From the NCBI GenBank assembly GCA_030141605.1, contig JAQGDQ010000722.1, forward strand, positions 43,630 to 107,629: a stretch of DNA of 64,000 nt, in the 5' to 3' direction. The notes below the pieces were generated by a model, which was given only the letters and a program-made list of their open reading frames with translations, was not told the origin of the DNA and made no database searches. Shown piece by piece: positions 1 through 10,150 of the stretch; position 1 is the first letter of the stretch, and each line of letters opens with the position of its first letter. This DNA is from Tubiluchus corallicola (lineage: Eukaryota > Priapulida > Priapulimorpha > Priapulimorphida > Tubiluchidae). Made by a program: the position numbers and the translations under genes.

Positions 1-149
1 CGCTAGGCGATTTGTATAAGAACACTGTAAGATGTGTAAGATGATCGACTCAGTCTTTATCGTGCGTGCGCATTGATGGTGAGTAGGTGGGTATTTTTTA
101 TAAAAAATGCTCTAAACAAGTTCCCCTGCCTTTACTGGACCTGAGTCTC

Positions 150-305
150 GGGGATTAGTTTATTACAGGTCCTGAAAACAGATACCTATAGCTGATGTCC
201 TTCTTGAAGCGGGTTCTAGTTAAAAGGAAACGAATTTTCTGATGAAGAATTCCACAGAATAGAGGCTCGATTGAAAAACTGGGTTTATAAACAGCCTTTC
301 TATAT
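150..305. mobile_element. foldback MITE, family F copy 3
   Basis: GAAGAATTCCACAGAATAGA, GAAAAACTGGGTTTATAAAC and CAGCCTTTCTATATATAG match the right arm of the copy at 60969-61210. TTCTAGTTAAAAGGAAACGA and ATTTTCTG match the inner left arm. Confidence 0.6.
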
Positions 306-1088
306 ATAGAAACAAAAATATGAGAAGCTGCAACAAAACGGGTGCTATGGCCAAACTACCGACGCTTAGCAGCCAACGAAAAGAGTTCCCGAGAATGATA
401 AAATGGGCTTTAAATAGTAATAGAGTTTCAGCGAGCAAATGCTAGCAGAGCAAAACCTTAAATCAAATCTAACCGGCTTTAAACGATTCTGCAACCTGCC
501 ATGTGGGTTAATGACGTCAAGTCGGTAAACGAAAAAAAAAACAAATTAAAGTCTACTGAAAAGCTGGAAATAAACCTTAACTAGAGTGCAAGAACACGTA
601 ATTCTTGATGCCCCACACATTCAAGAACATGTAGCCTGAATTGAAGTGGAATAATATCTCATTTTCGCTTTTAATAAAATTCCTTTGGTCAAAATTAATA
701 AACATCTGAGGCATTGATCAACTTGCTTTGAATGGCTGGCCTTAGTAATAATAGAGTTTAAACTTGGATATGCTTCCGCAAGCCATCGGTCATTGAGTCA
801 CTGTTTTCCAACGGGTCATCTGTGTACTGACCTAATATTGGACTGCTACTAATTGACTACTTCGTCCCAGGTACAGGAGTTTTGCTGTTTCGTTTGAAAT
901 AAATTGAACAACGTTACTTTTACGAAAATTATTTTTTCTTACCGTTTAAACTGAGTCATTAGCTGCGAGAAATATTAATATAAGTATTATATGTGCTGCT
1001 GTGTGTAGTAGTGCGAGCTAAATTATATTAATAGCGTTTATTATTATCATACTGTCTGCGGTTTTTTTCTTGCAAACTTTGCAAACAG

Positions 1089-1183
1089 CGAAGTGCTAAA
1101 CAGAATTCAAACATGGCATGCAACGAGTCTACCGGTGGGACATGAGTGTGACCCTGGGTTTGACATAATCCGTGGCCACAAAG
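1089..1183 (+). CDS. possible internal coding exon, unidentified
   Basis: A pyrimidine-rich acceptor (GGTTTTTTTCTTGCAAACTTTGCAAACAG is the full tract, ending at 1088) and a donor AAAG|GTAATG enclose 31 open codons ending VGHECDPGFDIIRGHK. GC content is near 50% in otherwise 30-35% GC surroundings, which favours selection. The opposite strand is also open across this stretch, so strand is uncertain. I found no joining exon and do not recognise the protein. Confidence 0.3.
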
Positions 1184-2346
1184 GTAATGCACCTGAATTT
1201 GTAACAAATTTTTCTCTTTCACTTGGCATCTCCGTTCTCACTTTTTTCTTATACATTTTACATCAAAGTTTTTGAGTGTAATGGCGCAATGTGGTGGAGT
1301 ACTCTTGTGGTGCTATATTCTTTGTTTTGTCAACTCTACGTTACTCTGTGTTAAAATCTTTTCGTATAATTGCATACAGCCTATAGCCACTAAATACTTT
1401 TCTTGGGTTGCTCATCGTAGCAGATTTCCAAGACATATTCCTTAACATGTTTTAAAAGTTGTCAATACCTACAAACAAGTCTTCTTATTTTTTCTTTTAT
1501 CAATTTCTGTTTCTGTGAATTCTTATGTGTAATAGTTAATTTGCGCTGCGGGGTGTTTTGACAGATTTAAACCGCATATAATTGACGTTTTATAATGGCT
1601 ACTGTGTGTTTTCTGTGACCAAGTTTGATTTAAAAAAATCAATAAGCTTAGGTTAATTCCATCGCTGATTTTTCTTTTTATCTGAAAAATAAATAAAAAT
1701 ATAATTCTGGTTTGTCTAAGGAAAATGCGAAGGCTTTATTTGGTTAATTTTAATCACAAGTGATTAATAATAATTTACAGTTTCAACAATACTCTGTCAA
1801 GTTTGAAAAAGCTTATGTTCATTTATTAAGCCTGAGTTCAATTTTTAGCATTTTGCTGCTAATTGACAGGGACTAATTAACTGCTTCTATTACAGTAATT
1901 AAACTCCGTGCACAAGAGCCGAGGACGCGAAAATGTTGAGGAGCTTTTTTTCCAGAAAAAACCCTCAATTTGAAAACTAATGGACAACCCACAGGGGTCA
2001 ATTAATCGCTCAGATTAGTTATTTATTGCCGCTTTCTGCCTGCTAGGTGCTGTCAATAGTTTTAAAAGAAGAGATGCTCTGCTGTATACTTATATAAACT
2101 CAATTTATTTTAAGTGAATCTGCAAAACAGCGCATAATTCAGTGAAGTATTTTATTTCTGTTATGTGCAGTGCAGTGCAGGTACAACAGGAAATGAACGC
2201 AGCTCACATGTTTTCTTTATGACATTGTTTATTCATTTACTTATATCTTGTTTTGTCGTTTACCTATTCATTTATCTAGCGAAGTATTTAGCCACTTGTT
2301 TATTTATTTATTTTATTTAACCCTATTCATTTGTTTATCTACTTAT

Positions 2347-2353
2347 TTAGCTT

Positions 2354-2435
<82 letters not shown>

Positions 2436-2468
2436 CAGTTAGTCAGTTAGTCAGTCAATTAGTTAGCT
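2347..2468. repeat. (TAGT)n microsatellite
   Basis: About 28 tetranucleotide units, with GTCA variants at the right end. Confidence 0.97.
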
Positions 2469-2989
2469 GCTAACTAGTTACTTATTTATTTTTTATTTAT
2501 TCTTTGTTATTAATGTTGCTGGTTTTGTTTTCAATATAAAACCCCCGCAGAGTAGTTGGCACGATAGAAGAGTCATGCATTTCAGTTTCAGTTTGATTTT
2601 TTCTTATTTCTGGTTAGTTTAGCAATAACAACTCACACCTGCTCCCTCGTTTCAGTCATGGTTTGGCTTAATACTTATTTTATCCTTACACTCACAACAT
2701 AGTCATTCGTGAGCAGATGCTGCCATCTTCACGCAACAAAACGAAGCTAGAACATTGACCAACTTTCTGATTATTATTATTAAGAGCAAAACTGAGCGAA
2801 AAGCGCTCAGTTTATTTGAGTAAGAAAACGAACTTAAATCTGTTAAGAAAAAGGCTTTTTATGACGGGCACTGTAATACAAAGAAGGAAGAAAAACAAAT
2901 GAGAATAAATTGTTGTATCATGTTTGTAGCATCATCATTCGCCTATTTGTAAAACCACGAAACAAAAATCTTTTAATTTTTCTTCTTTG

Positions 2990-3065
2990 CAGACTGTGAC
3001 TCGAACGCGGGACTTTAGCTTGTTCAGCAAAACAAGGAGTATCAATAAACCAATGTTACATTTAT
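2990..3065 (-). mobile_element. tRNA-like SINE fragment
   Basis: On the minus strand, CTTGTTTTGCTGAACAAG can form an anticodon-type hairpin, followed by CCGCGTTCGAGTC (box B-like, 3009-2998) and an A-rich tail. The D-arm is poor. Confidence 0.38.
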
Positions 3066-3145
3066 CTCCAAAAAAGTCAGAACGTCTGTGGTGATTGATG
3101 ATTTTTATCGTAGTAAGAGCTCTGCGAGAAATTTTCGCCAGACGT

Positions 3146-6100
3146 TTAGGATCTAACAATATTTTCCTTTTTTGCTCGTAGATACCACTCCGTCCACGAA
3201 CCGGGGTAAATTTTCACATCGTCTTTTCCACACAGAAATGCCGCTAATGCAACGCCACACGCTGAAACACCAGAACCGCATGTTGCAATCAACGGCTTGC
3301 TGAGGTCCACATCTGCGTCCTTGAAAAGCTGCAATAAGAATGGTGGATTTTTAACATAACTGACGGATAGTGGTGGTGGACATAAGGGGCAGTGGCGGAA
3401 TGGCTGAACGAGAAGGTAGCTTGAGTTGCCTCGAGTTACTTAAGAGGAAATAAGTAACTCATCACACATGCTTGCCCACCTATTAGTTGGATACAAAGAG
3501 TTTTATTGAGCATGATAGACATTGCAGATATCCAGGCACACATACACTATATATATATGTGTGTTTATACACCAATTATACAATACAAGATTTAACATAT
3601 GCGATAAAGAAATACACATAAATGCCGCAATATGCTCTATCCCTAGGTATAATGGCACAAAGTATTATCATTGAATGCTAGTTATATTAAATTCAGACAT
3701 CATGAATCATTAGCATGTGGTGAGAACAAAAATTTCTGTCATTATTTAATAGTCTTCTTATCCAAATGCATTTTGGATTTGGAATCTTGCTTGGCATCGT
3801 GCAGAGACACAAAAATCTATTTAATCCACAAAGTTTCAAGTTCAGTATCATATTGGTACTTTTCAAACACTGAAATCGATTTTTTTACATATGTGGAAAA
3901 CTTGGGAGTATATCATTACTTTTCTTTTGAGTGTGATGCGTTCGCTATTGAAAGCAGCGGATTTCGTACTAAAATGGAATTCATCCTCAATTTCATATTA
4001 GATGAACATAGACCAAACGGTAATCGTTTAAACTCCATCAACTAGGCAACCGAATGCATTTTTCAATTGCTAAAACGTTTTCTAGTTAGACATGTGTTTT
4101 GGAAGCGGACTTAAATCCAACGAAAACCAAATTGTTTGTTGTCAAACTTTAATTTACTGTAGTACACGCTGCAAAAAAATAATAAGTAGATGACATTTAA
4201 AACAATACTTTCAAAATCATTCTATTGTTTTTACTTCTAAATTTGCCCGTGAATTGAAAGCGCAACTTCGGCCATTTTCGTTTGCATAATTTGGTGTTGT
4301 TCTTTGGATAAGGACGTAACCGAGTGGTCACAGTGTGTGCTTAGCGATCGAAGCCATATTTAATGCTCGCTCTGGGATTTTTCTAATGTCATACTGATTC
4401 TGGCTGTTTAATCTCGTTGAGGAAGGATTTATTCACATTCGAACCTGGCTGAAACACCTCTTCCCCAGTTCAGTATCTCATCTTAGCGGATTATCGTGAT
4501 AATGGAGCAGACTACGAATTAAGGAGTGCTAAACTACGTGAAGAAAGTTCTACAAACATTACCTGTAGCAGCATTCTTTTTGATTTCACTATACATTTTT
4601 CTTGATCCATTATTAGTCGAAAAGCCAAATTTTTTGAATGAGGAATGTGACCAGATTCTATGCCTGTAATATATATCAGCATACTAATTATAACTTTATA
4701 ACGTCATACAAAAGGACGCTAAAAGTACAAATATCCTTTTGAAATAAGGTTATTAAAACCAGTGTAGTTCTGACATTTTTAATTTAATTTATTATAGTAC
4801 TAATTACTGCAACGATTCGATTTCACTCTCAAAAATGGCATGCCACAAATGTTTAAGTGAGGCGATTGGCGAACTGTGCTGTAATGTTCACATATCATTT
4901 AAACTTAAGCTGCTGTTTTATTCCAAACCAAAAATAAACAACTCAGTGTTAATGGCATCATTATACTGCCGAAATGCGTCTTGACTGAGTCTGAGTGGAA
5001 TAAACGAAAAGTTTTAGCTCAATCGAAATTATTCAAACTTTTCTTTCGCAAGTTTTCAAAAGATCCTTCTTATTAAAGTAAAACGTTGTTCTACTTTATA
5101 TTAAGTTTTTAACAAACTTACCTGCTCTGGGTTCTGGATCTAACCCTGTGAATCTCCCTGAGGGTCTGGCATCAACAACTTGAAATTCGCCCATTTCCAA
5201 GTTTGCTTCAACGTCTTCAAAATGCGCCAAACGAAAGTGCTGTACTTTGGCGTAAAATCTCTTCTTCTCGACTATTGTGTCCTCCCAAGTGGTTGGATAC
5301 CCTAGAGCCAGCCATCTGAGTAGGCCACCGTTTAAAATTGACACATTCTCGTGGCCAAAATAGCGAAAGGTCCACCAGACTCGTTGACAAGAGAACATAC
5401 CTATACAGGTCAACACAAAATTAGCAGACCCGAAACTTGTCTACTAGAACTACAAAGCATCAGCAAATAGAGACACTTGTATAATTTTCAAAAGTGAGAA
5501 CAGAAACTTAAACGAAAAGACCTACGCCAAATTGAACGTTTAACAAAACAAATATAATTTCTATAATTTCTCTTGAAGCTTACAAAGCCAACTAGGCTAG
5601 CGCAGATATAAAAAATAACGAATGCTAGCTATATGTTTTTTTCACTGTGGAAACCCCCATGCTTTGAATAAATTTGCCAGAGCTCCAAAGCACAAGGGGT
5701 TATAAGTTATGCTTGAAAAAATGGTTTAAGTATTATACACGGTGTCAAGAAATGACAAATCCGCGTCACAAAACTTTATTATACGTGAAATAATTAATTA
5801 TACCAAGTCACGGCGATTAGCTAAGTTAGCTTACTTACTCTGTCTGTTTAAATCCTTTCATTAAATTTTATCCTTAGAAATCAAAGCTAACGAAGTTCTT
5901 AAAGAAACGAGTATTATGACACTACCGTACGGATGAGGATCAGTGATTTCTGGACACCCCTAGATTATATCTATAAAGAGTGTTTAATGATTAACATACC
6001 TAGTTCTGATGTATCATATACCACCACATGAGTATCGTTGTCTATCCCCCTTGATTCCACATACTCTTCAAAGGCCATCTGGTCTGGAATCATGTGCAGA

Positions 6101-6303
6101 AGACCGGTAGCTTCATCAGAACAATCGCCAATGTTGAAGAACAATGCCCCGGGAATGTGTTGCCTTTCATACTCACGACGAGAGCTTCTCTCAGTAAACG
6201 GAAAGTGAGACGAACAGTCTAGCACGCGTACGTTTTTGCCTCCATCGAGCCATTTCTTCAGGGTTTCTGGGGCAATGAGCGCTTCAGTTTCTGAAACTGA
6301 CAT
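3146..6303 (-). CDS. MPST: 3-mercaptopyruvate sulfurtransferase (rhodanese family), complete 4-exon gene
   Basis: Exons on the minus strand are 6303-6000, 5400-5122, 4657-4563 and 3328-3146. All junctions are GT..AG and the phases match (1, 1, 0), giving 286 residues, close to the family's roughly 297. The enzyme moves sulfur from 3-mercaptopyruvate to a thiol acceptor, producing persulfide/H2S, in cytosol or mitochondria. Two rhodanese domains are visible. The N-terminal inactive one carries ERQHIPGALFFNIGDCSD and VVVYDTSELG; the second carries RVWWTFRYFGHENVSILNGG, VVDARPSGRF and SGHIP. The active-site loop ATCGSGVSACGVALAA has its catalytic Cys near residue 243. CGSGV is the MPST form; thiosulfate sulfurtransferase has CRKGV. 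The start is the ATG at 6303, directly before MSVSETEALI. Exon 3 keeps SGHIP but then diverges from the usual GxVNxPF. No mitochondrial presequence is evident. A possible AATAAA lies at 2816-2811. The function is certain at family level; choosing MPST over TST rests on the loop. Confidence 0.93.
4312..4460 (+). mobile_element. tRNA-derived SINE remnant
   Basis: GGACGTAACCGAGTGGTCA resembles a tRNA-Ser/Leu 5' half with box A, followed by TGCTTAGCGATCGAAGCC. The expected box B has decayed (TTTAATGCTCGCTCTGGG). A non-tRNA body follows. Confidence 0.45.
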
Positions 6304-6408
6304 GTTCTAAGGCAAATGGAAATTCCGTGACGGCAAAATGATGTTTACTACTGGACTGCCTTTGCGCTCGAAAACACGTTGCCCTACACAGTACAAGTTT
6401 CAGCGGCA

Positions 6409-6423
6409 TTGACCAAAGGTCAG
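6409..6423. promoter_or_regulatory. candidate nuclear-receptor/HNF4-like site upstream of MPST
   Basis: The palindrome TGACC-AAA-GGTCA lies about 107 bp upstream of the MPST start codon. It contains CAAAGGTCA, which resembles HNF4/DR1-type half-sites and is also an everted repeat of the AGGTCA core. It is a motif match only, without conservation data. Confidence 0.25.
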
Positions 6424-7792
6424 ATCAGCCGGATGGTTTACGTGACAAATATGCGTCTTGCAACCAAAAGTTTAAGGTTATATTTGGGAGGCAGTCTGAT
6501 CTAGTCTGGTCAGGATTCACAAAGTTAAAAATCTAAAATCTTATCCCGGTGTCTAAAATTATAAAACATTGTCATGCTTTAGTAAATCTCTGTACCGCTT
6601 AAATATCTCGTAAAGATAAGTTTCTCATTTCTGAACGAATTTCCACTCAGTTTTTCGCTATTTTATGTTATTTCATATTGCATCATATTAAAAGTTTATT
6701 TCACGCTTATTGCTCTCTGAGCTAGCCAGTCAAGAAGTAGATTTGTTATATATTACATCATTAGAAAAGACCCTATTATTCTCTTGGGCTGAGCGTCTCC
6801 CGCCAATTTGTGTTTTCTTTACGCCTATCACCCTTTATCAACTTAAATAAGTCGTAAATTGTTCCACCTAAATTTCTATTAAAATTTGTCTGAGTGAAGG
6901 CAGTTCTTGTATGAGGTGATGATGATATTCATCTTAGATTACAGTGAATGCCGTTCTATTGTCCAATTATGTAAAAATCGCTTTATACACCTGTATTTAA
7001 ATGACAACCCGCGTGAAAAACCACACGAATTCTTTACTAGAAATCACGCAGAAAACCGTTCTATGTGTAAACGAAGCCTTAAAGTTTAAATAATACAATT
7101 AGCGATTTTTTTTATGACTATCGAAGTTACCGATAAAGTGTTCACGGTCAATTAAAGTTGAGAACGCTTAGCTCAATTTCCAGAGTGGATAACCGTCAGC
7201 CAAGTTTACACATTTGTTGTACAAATTATGACACCAAGTTCATAACAGCGTAGAGGCTGCGTGAGTATTTATATTATAATAGCTGTAGACCACCCCATTG
7301 TAACATTTGCCTGGAGACATGTATGACGTTGAGATGGGGAAGACTTGCAAAAAATGTGTCCAAGTGGGACACTCCGAATCGCTCTTTCACTTTAGGAGGT
7401 TTTCTCTACTAGGGAGAACCACTGTTTTGCGTTAGCTTTGACTAGCTTCATTTTATACGAGTCTTTACATTAGGTTTATGAAAAGAAGAAAAACGATAGT
7501 AATTATTACTGGTTTTTGTCTGAACTCTAAGCTAAAATTTAATGTTTCCTGTGAGTTAAACAGCAGCCGAATTAAAAACCGTAAATTGTTACTAAAGAAA
7601 TTGGGTTTCATTGAAAAGTTTCCGCATTGTGTATTGTTTGTATTCGTTAAAAGAGGACGCATAGCCTACGCATCTGAAAACGACCACATAATCACTGCCG
7701 CCCAGTGTATCATCTTGGGGATTGACTTTGATGGGCACAGTCCAGTCCCGTCACAGCCAACTAATTTAAGTATAAGAGCGTTTGGCGTTCTG

Positions 7793-8935
7793 CTTAAGGC
7801 CATTTACATGGTACGTCCTAAATATACGTCCAAGACACACGTTTTTGGACGCAAGTGGGAATCTGTTTACACGATGCGTCTTGCTCGTGCGTCCTGGTCG
7901 TGTTGACTCGTTCTACAGCAGGCTCGGGCCTACATGTAAAGGCCAACTAAAGAAAATTGTCAGAACGTGTACTACTTGAAAAGCTCACACCAAGAATTAG
8001 GCCTAAACTTCTTCGAATAATATGAGAAATTCAATTTCTGCTGCAGAACGTTTACCTTAGCTCCCTCATTTCTTTGGCATCAGATGTGATCGCCCTATCT
8101 CGATTTGAATTATAGGATTGGAAAAAGTCATCATTTAAAAAAAGTAGGATTTTTTAATAAAAGGAACTTGGCATTCTCAGTTCCTAATTTTTGGTAGTAG
8201 TCTCCTAATTGATAATAGGATTGTTCTTATTTTTTTCCCGTTATAGTGTTGCTATCCGCTGTTGCTGTGTCAAATTCAGATTAATTTTCCAGCTGCCCAG
8301 TGTTTATTACGATGCGTAGTATCTTTGTAGATATACTGGCAAAGTAGTGTTACTAGTATAGAACGCTTTAAATTTTGCAAAAGAAATCAAAACTGTCTTG
8401 GTAGCGTTACATATTCTTTCATAAAATAAAAATCAATTTTTTCACCAACTGGTATAGCGTTACATATTCTTTCATAAAATAAAAATCAATTTTTTCACCA
8501 ATTTCTGAATGATCATTTTTTCTGATTGCAATTTGACATCGCCAAAAGGAAAATTGGCATCGGTAAAAAACGTACGTTAATTTAAATCAAGATTCAAATG
8601 AGGAGTTGAAATCGAAATGGTGCTTGTTTTCTAAGCCTATTGAATGATTTGTAAAAGAAAAAACTTCAACAATTAATGTAAATTCCATATTCGGATACTG
8701 GTTAATCAATGTCATTGTTGCCTATTTGATTTGCCGCAAGTCCATAGGAGATGCTGTTAACAATGTGTTTTTTGTTCTTCGAAGTGAGCACGTGACCTAA
8801 TTTCACTTCCCCGATTGACAGGATTCTGGCCTCGTGCATACAATGTCGCAAGAAATTAGAACATGCGTCCTGTGCATGCGTCTGACGCATGCATCAAAAA
8901 CGCACCCCGTGTAAATAGGGCCTTACAGTGTGCCG
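7793..8935. mobile_element. candidate TIR element or nested MITEs
   Basis: TAAGGCCATTTACATGG opens at 7792, and the inverted counterpart CCGTGTAAATAGGGCCTTA closes at 8932. A third copy of the end motif (ACATGTAAAGGCC) at 7930 could close a 150-bp sub-element. Inside both ends are clustered ACGTCC/GCGTC/ATGCGTC subterminal repeats. No target duplication is visible, so the borders are uncertain. Confidence 0.42.
8403..8502. repeat. tandem duplication, 46-bp identical copies with 53-bp period
   Basis: AGCGTTACATATTCTTTCAT and the following 26 bases occur at 8403-8448 and again, unchanged, at 8456-8501. Exact identity implies a recent duplication or an assembly artefact. Confidence 0.9.
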
Positions 8936-9244
8936 AACTACGTCCCGAAACTCCATCACACGGTTTGGCTACGACCCGAGTCTTATCGCTTGCATTTAAT
9001 GATAGATTTTTAGTAGCGGTAATGCTGATAATATTTCTGCAGAAGTAAAGAATATATGAACTGAATTGAATAATATCTGCAATTTAATAAATAATTAAAC
9101 ATCGGAAAAGCCATTACAAGAAAAGGGTTAGTTCTAGCACATAATCTAATTAACACCTTACATAAGAAACAAATGATTGAAAACACAAGATTTTCTTAAA
9201 CGCGAAAGTGTCAAATTGACCGTTTCCATGTTTCACGTTGGCTG

Positions 9245-10150
9245 CTAAATGTGATGTTGCTGTCTCCATCTTGGAATCCTTTCTTTGTTTTCTTTATCAC
9301 TGCTCGTATGTTGATTGGCCTTCATCTTCTGAAGTCTGCAGACAATTCAATTTCAATTTATTGGTTGTAAAGTAAACACATACACGTATACAAGTACTCA
9401 ATATATACTTATGGTGTAATAATGGCCTCATAGCCTTATTTATGGCATCGTGAATTAAACAGCATCCAAAATTGTAAAATCAGCATGCATATAAAGGGCT
9501 AAGCGTTTCACATCAAAAGGGGAAACTGCTAGTACTGTCACAAATTTTAATGCCCTTGTTTGGATTGTGGCCCACCTTTCATTGGTTGTTCGTCATTGTG
9601 AATCGGTTAGAATTTTTAACGATTAAATTCATTGTTTCAACAGCGAATAAAATTCAACAGAATTCTTCAGTTTTTGCTTTTAATTGTGACAAGCGAACAT
9701 GTGTTTAGAATGTAATTTGCTGAGTCCCTATTACTAGACTTGTTCAGAATGGTAGTAATACCATTCATTTAAATCTATTAAAACAAACCAGCAATAATCT
9801 TGGTAATATTTTATTTTCCTTTATCTCTTGTTTTCTTATCCGTTAGTTTAATGAATTAATGCAAAACACCTTTACCTTTCCTTTACAAATTGTCTGATTG
9901 CATCATATGTAACGTCGACGTATCTGTCCGCATCAAAACGTTTCCTGCCGTGGCTAAACAACATATTTTCACAGCGACACACGCTAGACGTTCCCACAAG
10001 CCCCCGTGCGCACATGGCCTCGCAAAGTCCTCTCCTTGTGTCTCTGAAGAACTCCTGGTCGCGAACTGGAATGGGTTCTGCAAGCGTCGTAGAAAGCCAG
10101 CACACCAACCAAACCAACCACAACAAGATCATCAATTGTTTCTTCATCAT
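9245..10150 (-). CDS. small secreted 4-Cys peptide precursor A (neuropeptide/CS-alpha-beta-like), unrecognised family
   Basis: Exon 1 is 10150-9876 (ATG start, donor AG|GTAAAG, phase 2). A candidate last exon is 9335-9245, with acceptor TCTGCAG and stop TAG. Together they give 121 residues. Residues 1-24 form a signal peptide (MMKKQ, then a Leu/Trp-rich core, then TTLA). A dibasic RR at 39-40 precedes a 27-residue segment with four cysteines, C43-x3-C47-x10-C58-x-C60, ending in G68-RKR, the classical amidation plus prohormone-convertase site. The predicted mature product is therefore an amidated, two-disulfide peptide. CxxxC followed by CxC is the cysteine order of the CS-alpha-beta fold of defensins and related peptides. 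The stretch after the cleavage site (FDADRYVDVTYDAIRQF) looks like a degenerate EF-hand. Exon 1 is well supported; exon 2 rests on splice signals, phase and an open frame. Function is unknown; a hormone/neuropeptide or a defence peptide are both possible. Confidence 0.6.

Larger units (their letters stand above)
306..3145. other. intergenic region left of MPST
   Basis: AT-rich DNA. Beyond the candidate exon at 1089-1183, the TAGT array and a SINE-like fragment near 3000, I see nothing functional. Confidence 0.5.
6424..9244. other. intergenic region between MPST and precursor A
   Basis: Contains the TIR-like element at 7793-8935 and the 46-bp duplication. A 142-codon frame at 7478-7906 overlaps the transposon end and looks fortuitous. 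Confidence 0.5.

Noticed and set aside
2347-2468. CRISPR-like regular repeat
   Set aside because: A pure tetranucleotide microsatellite without spacers; eukaryotic context.
3671-4045. 124-codon open frame in an MPST intron
   Set aside because: It starts at TTG, has no domain or splice logic, and frames of this length are expected by chance in 64 kb; AT-rich residue composition.
7478-7906. 142-codon plus-strand frame
   Set aside because: Overlaps transposon end repeats; no recognisable motif; likely chance.
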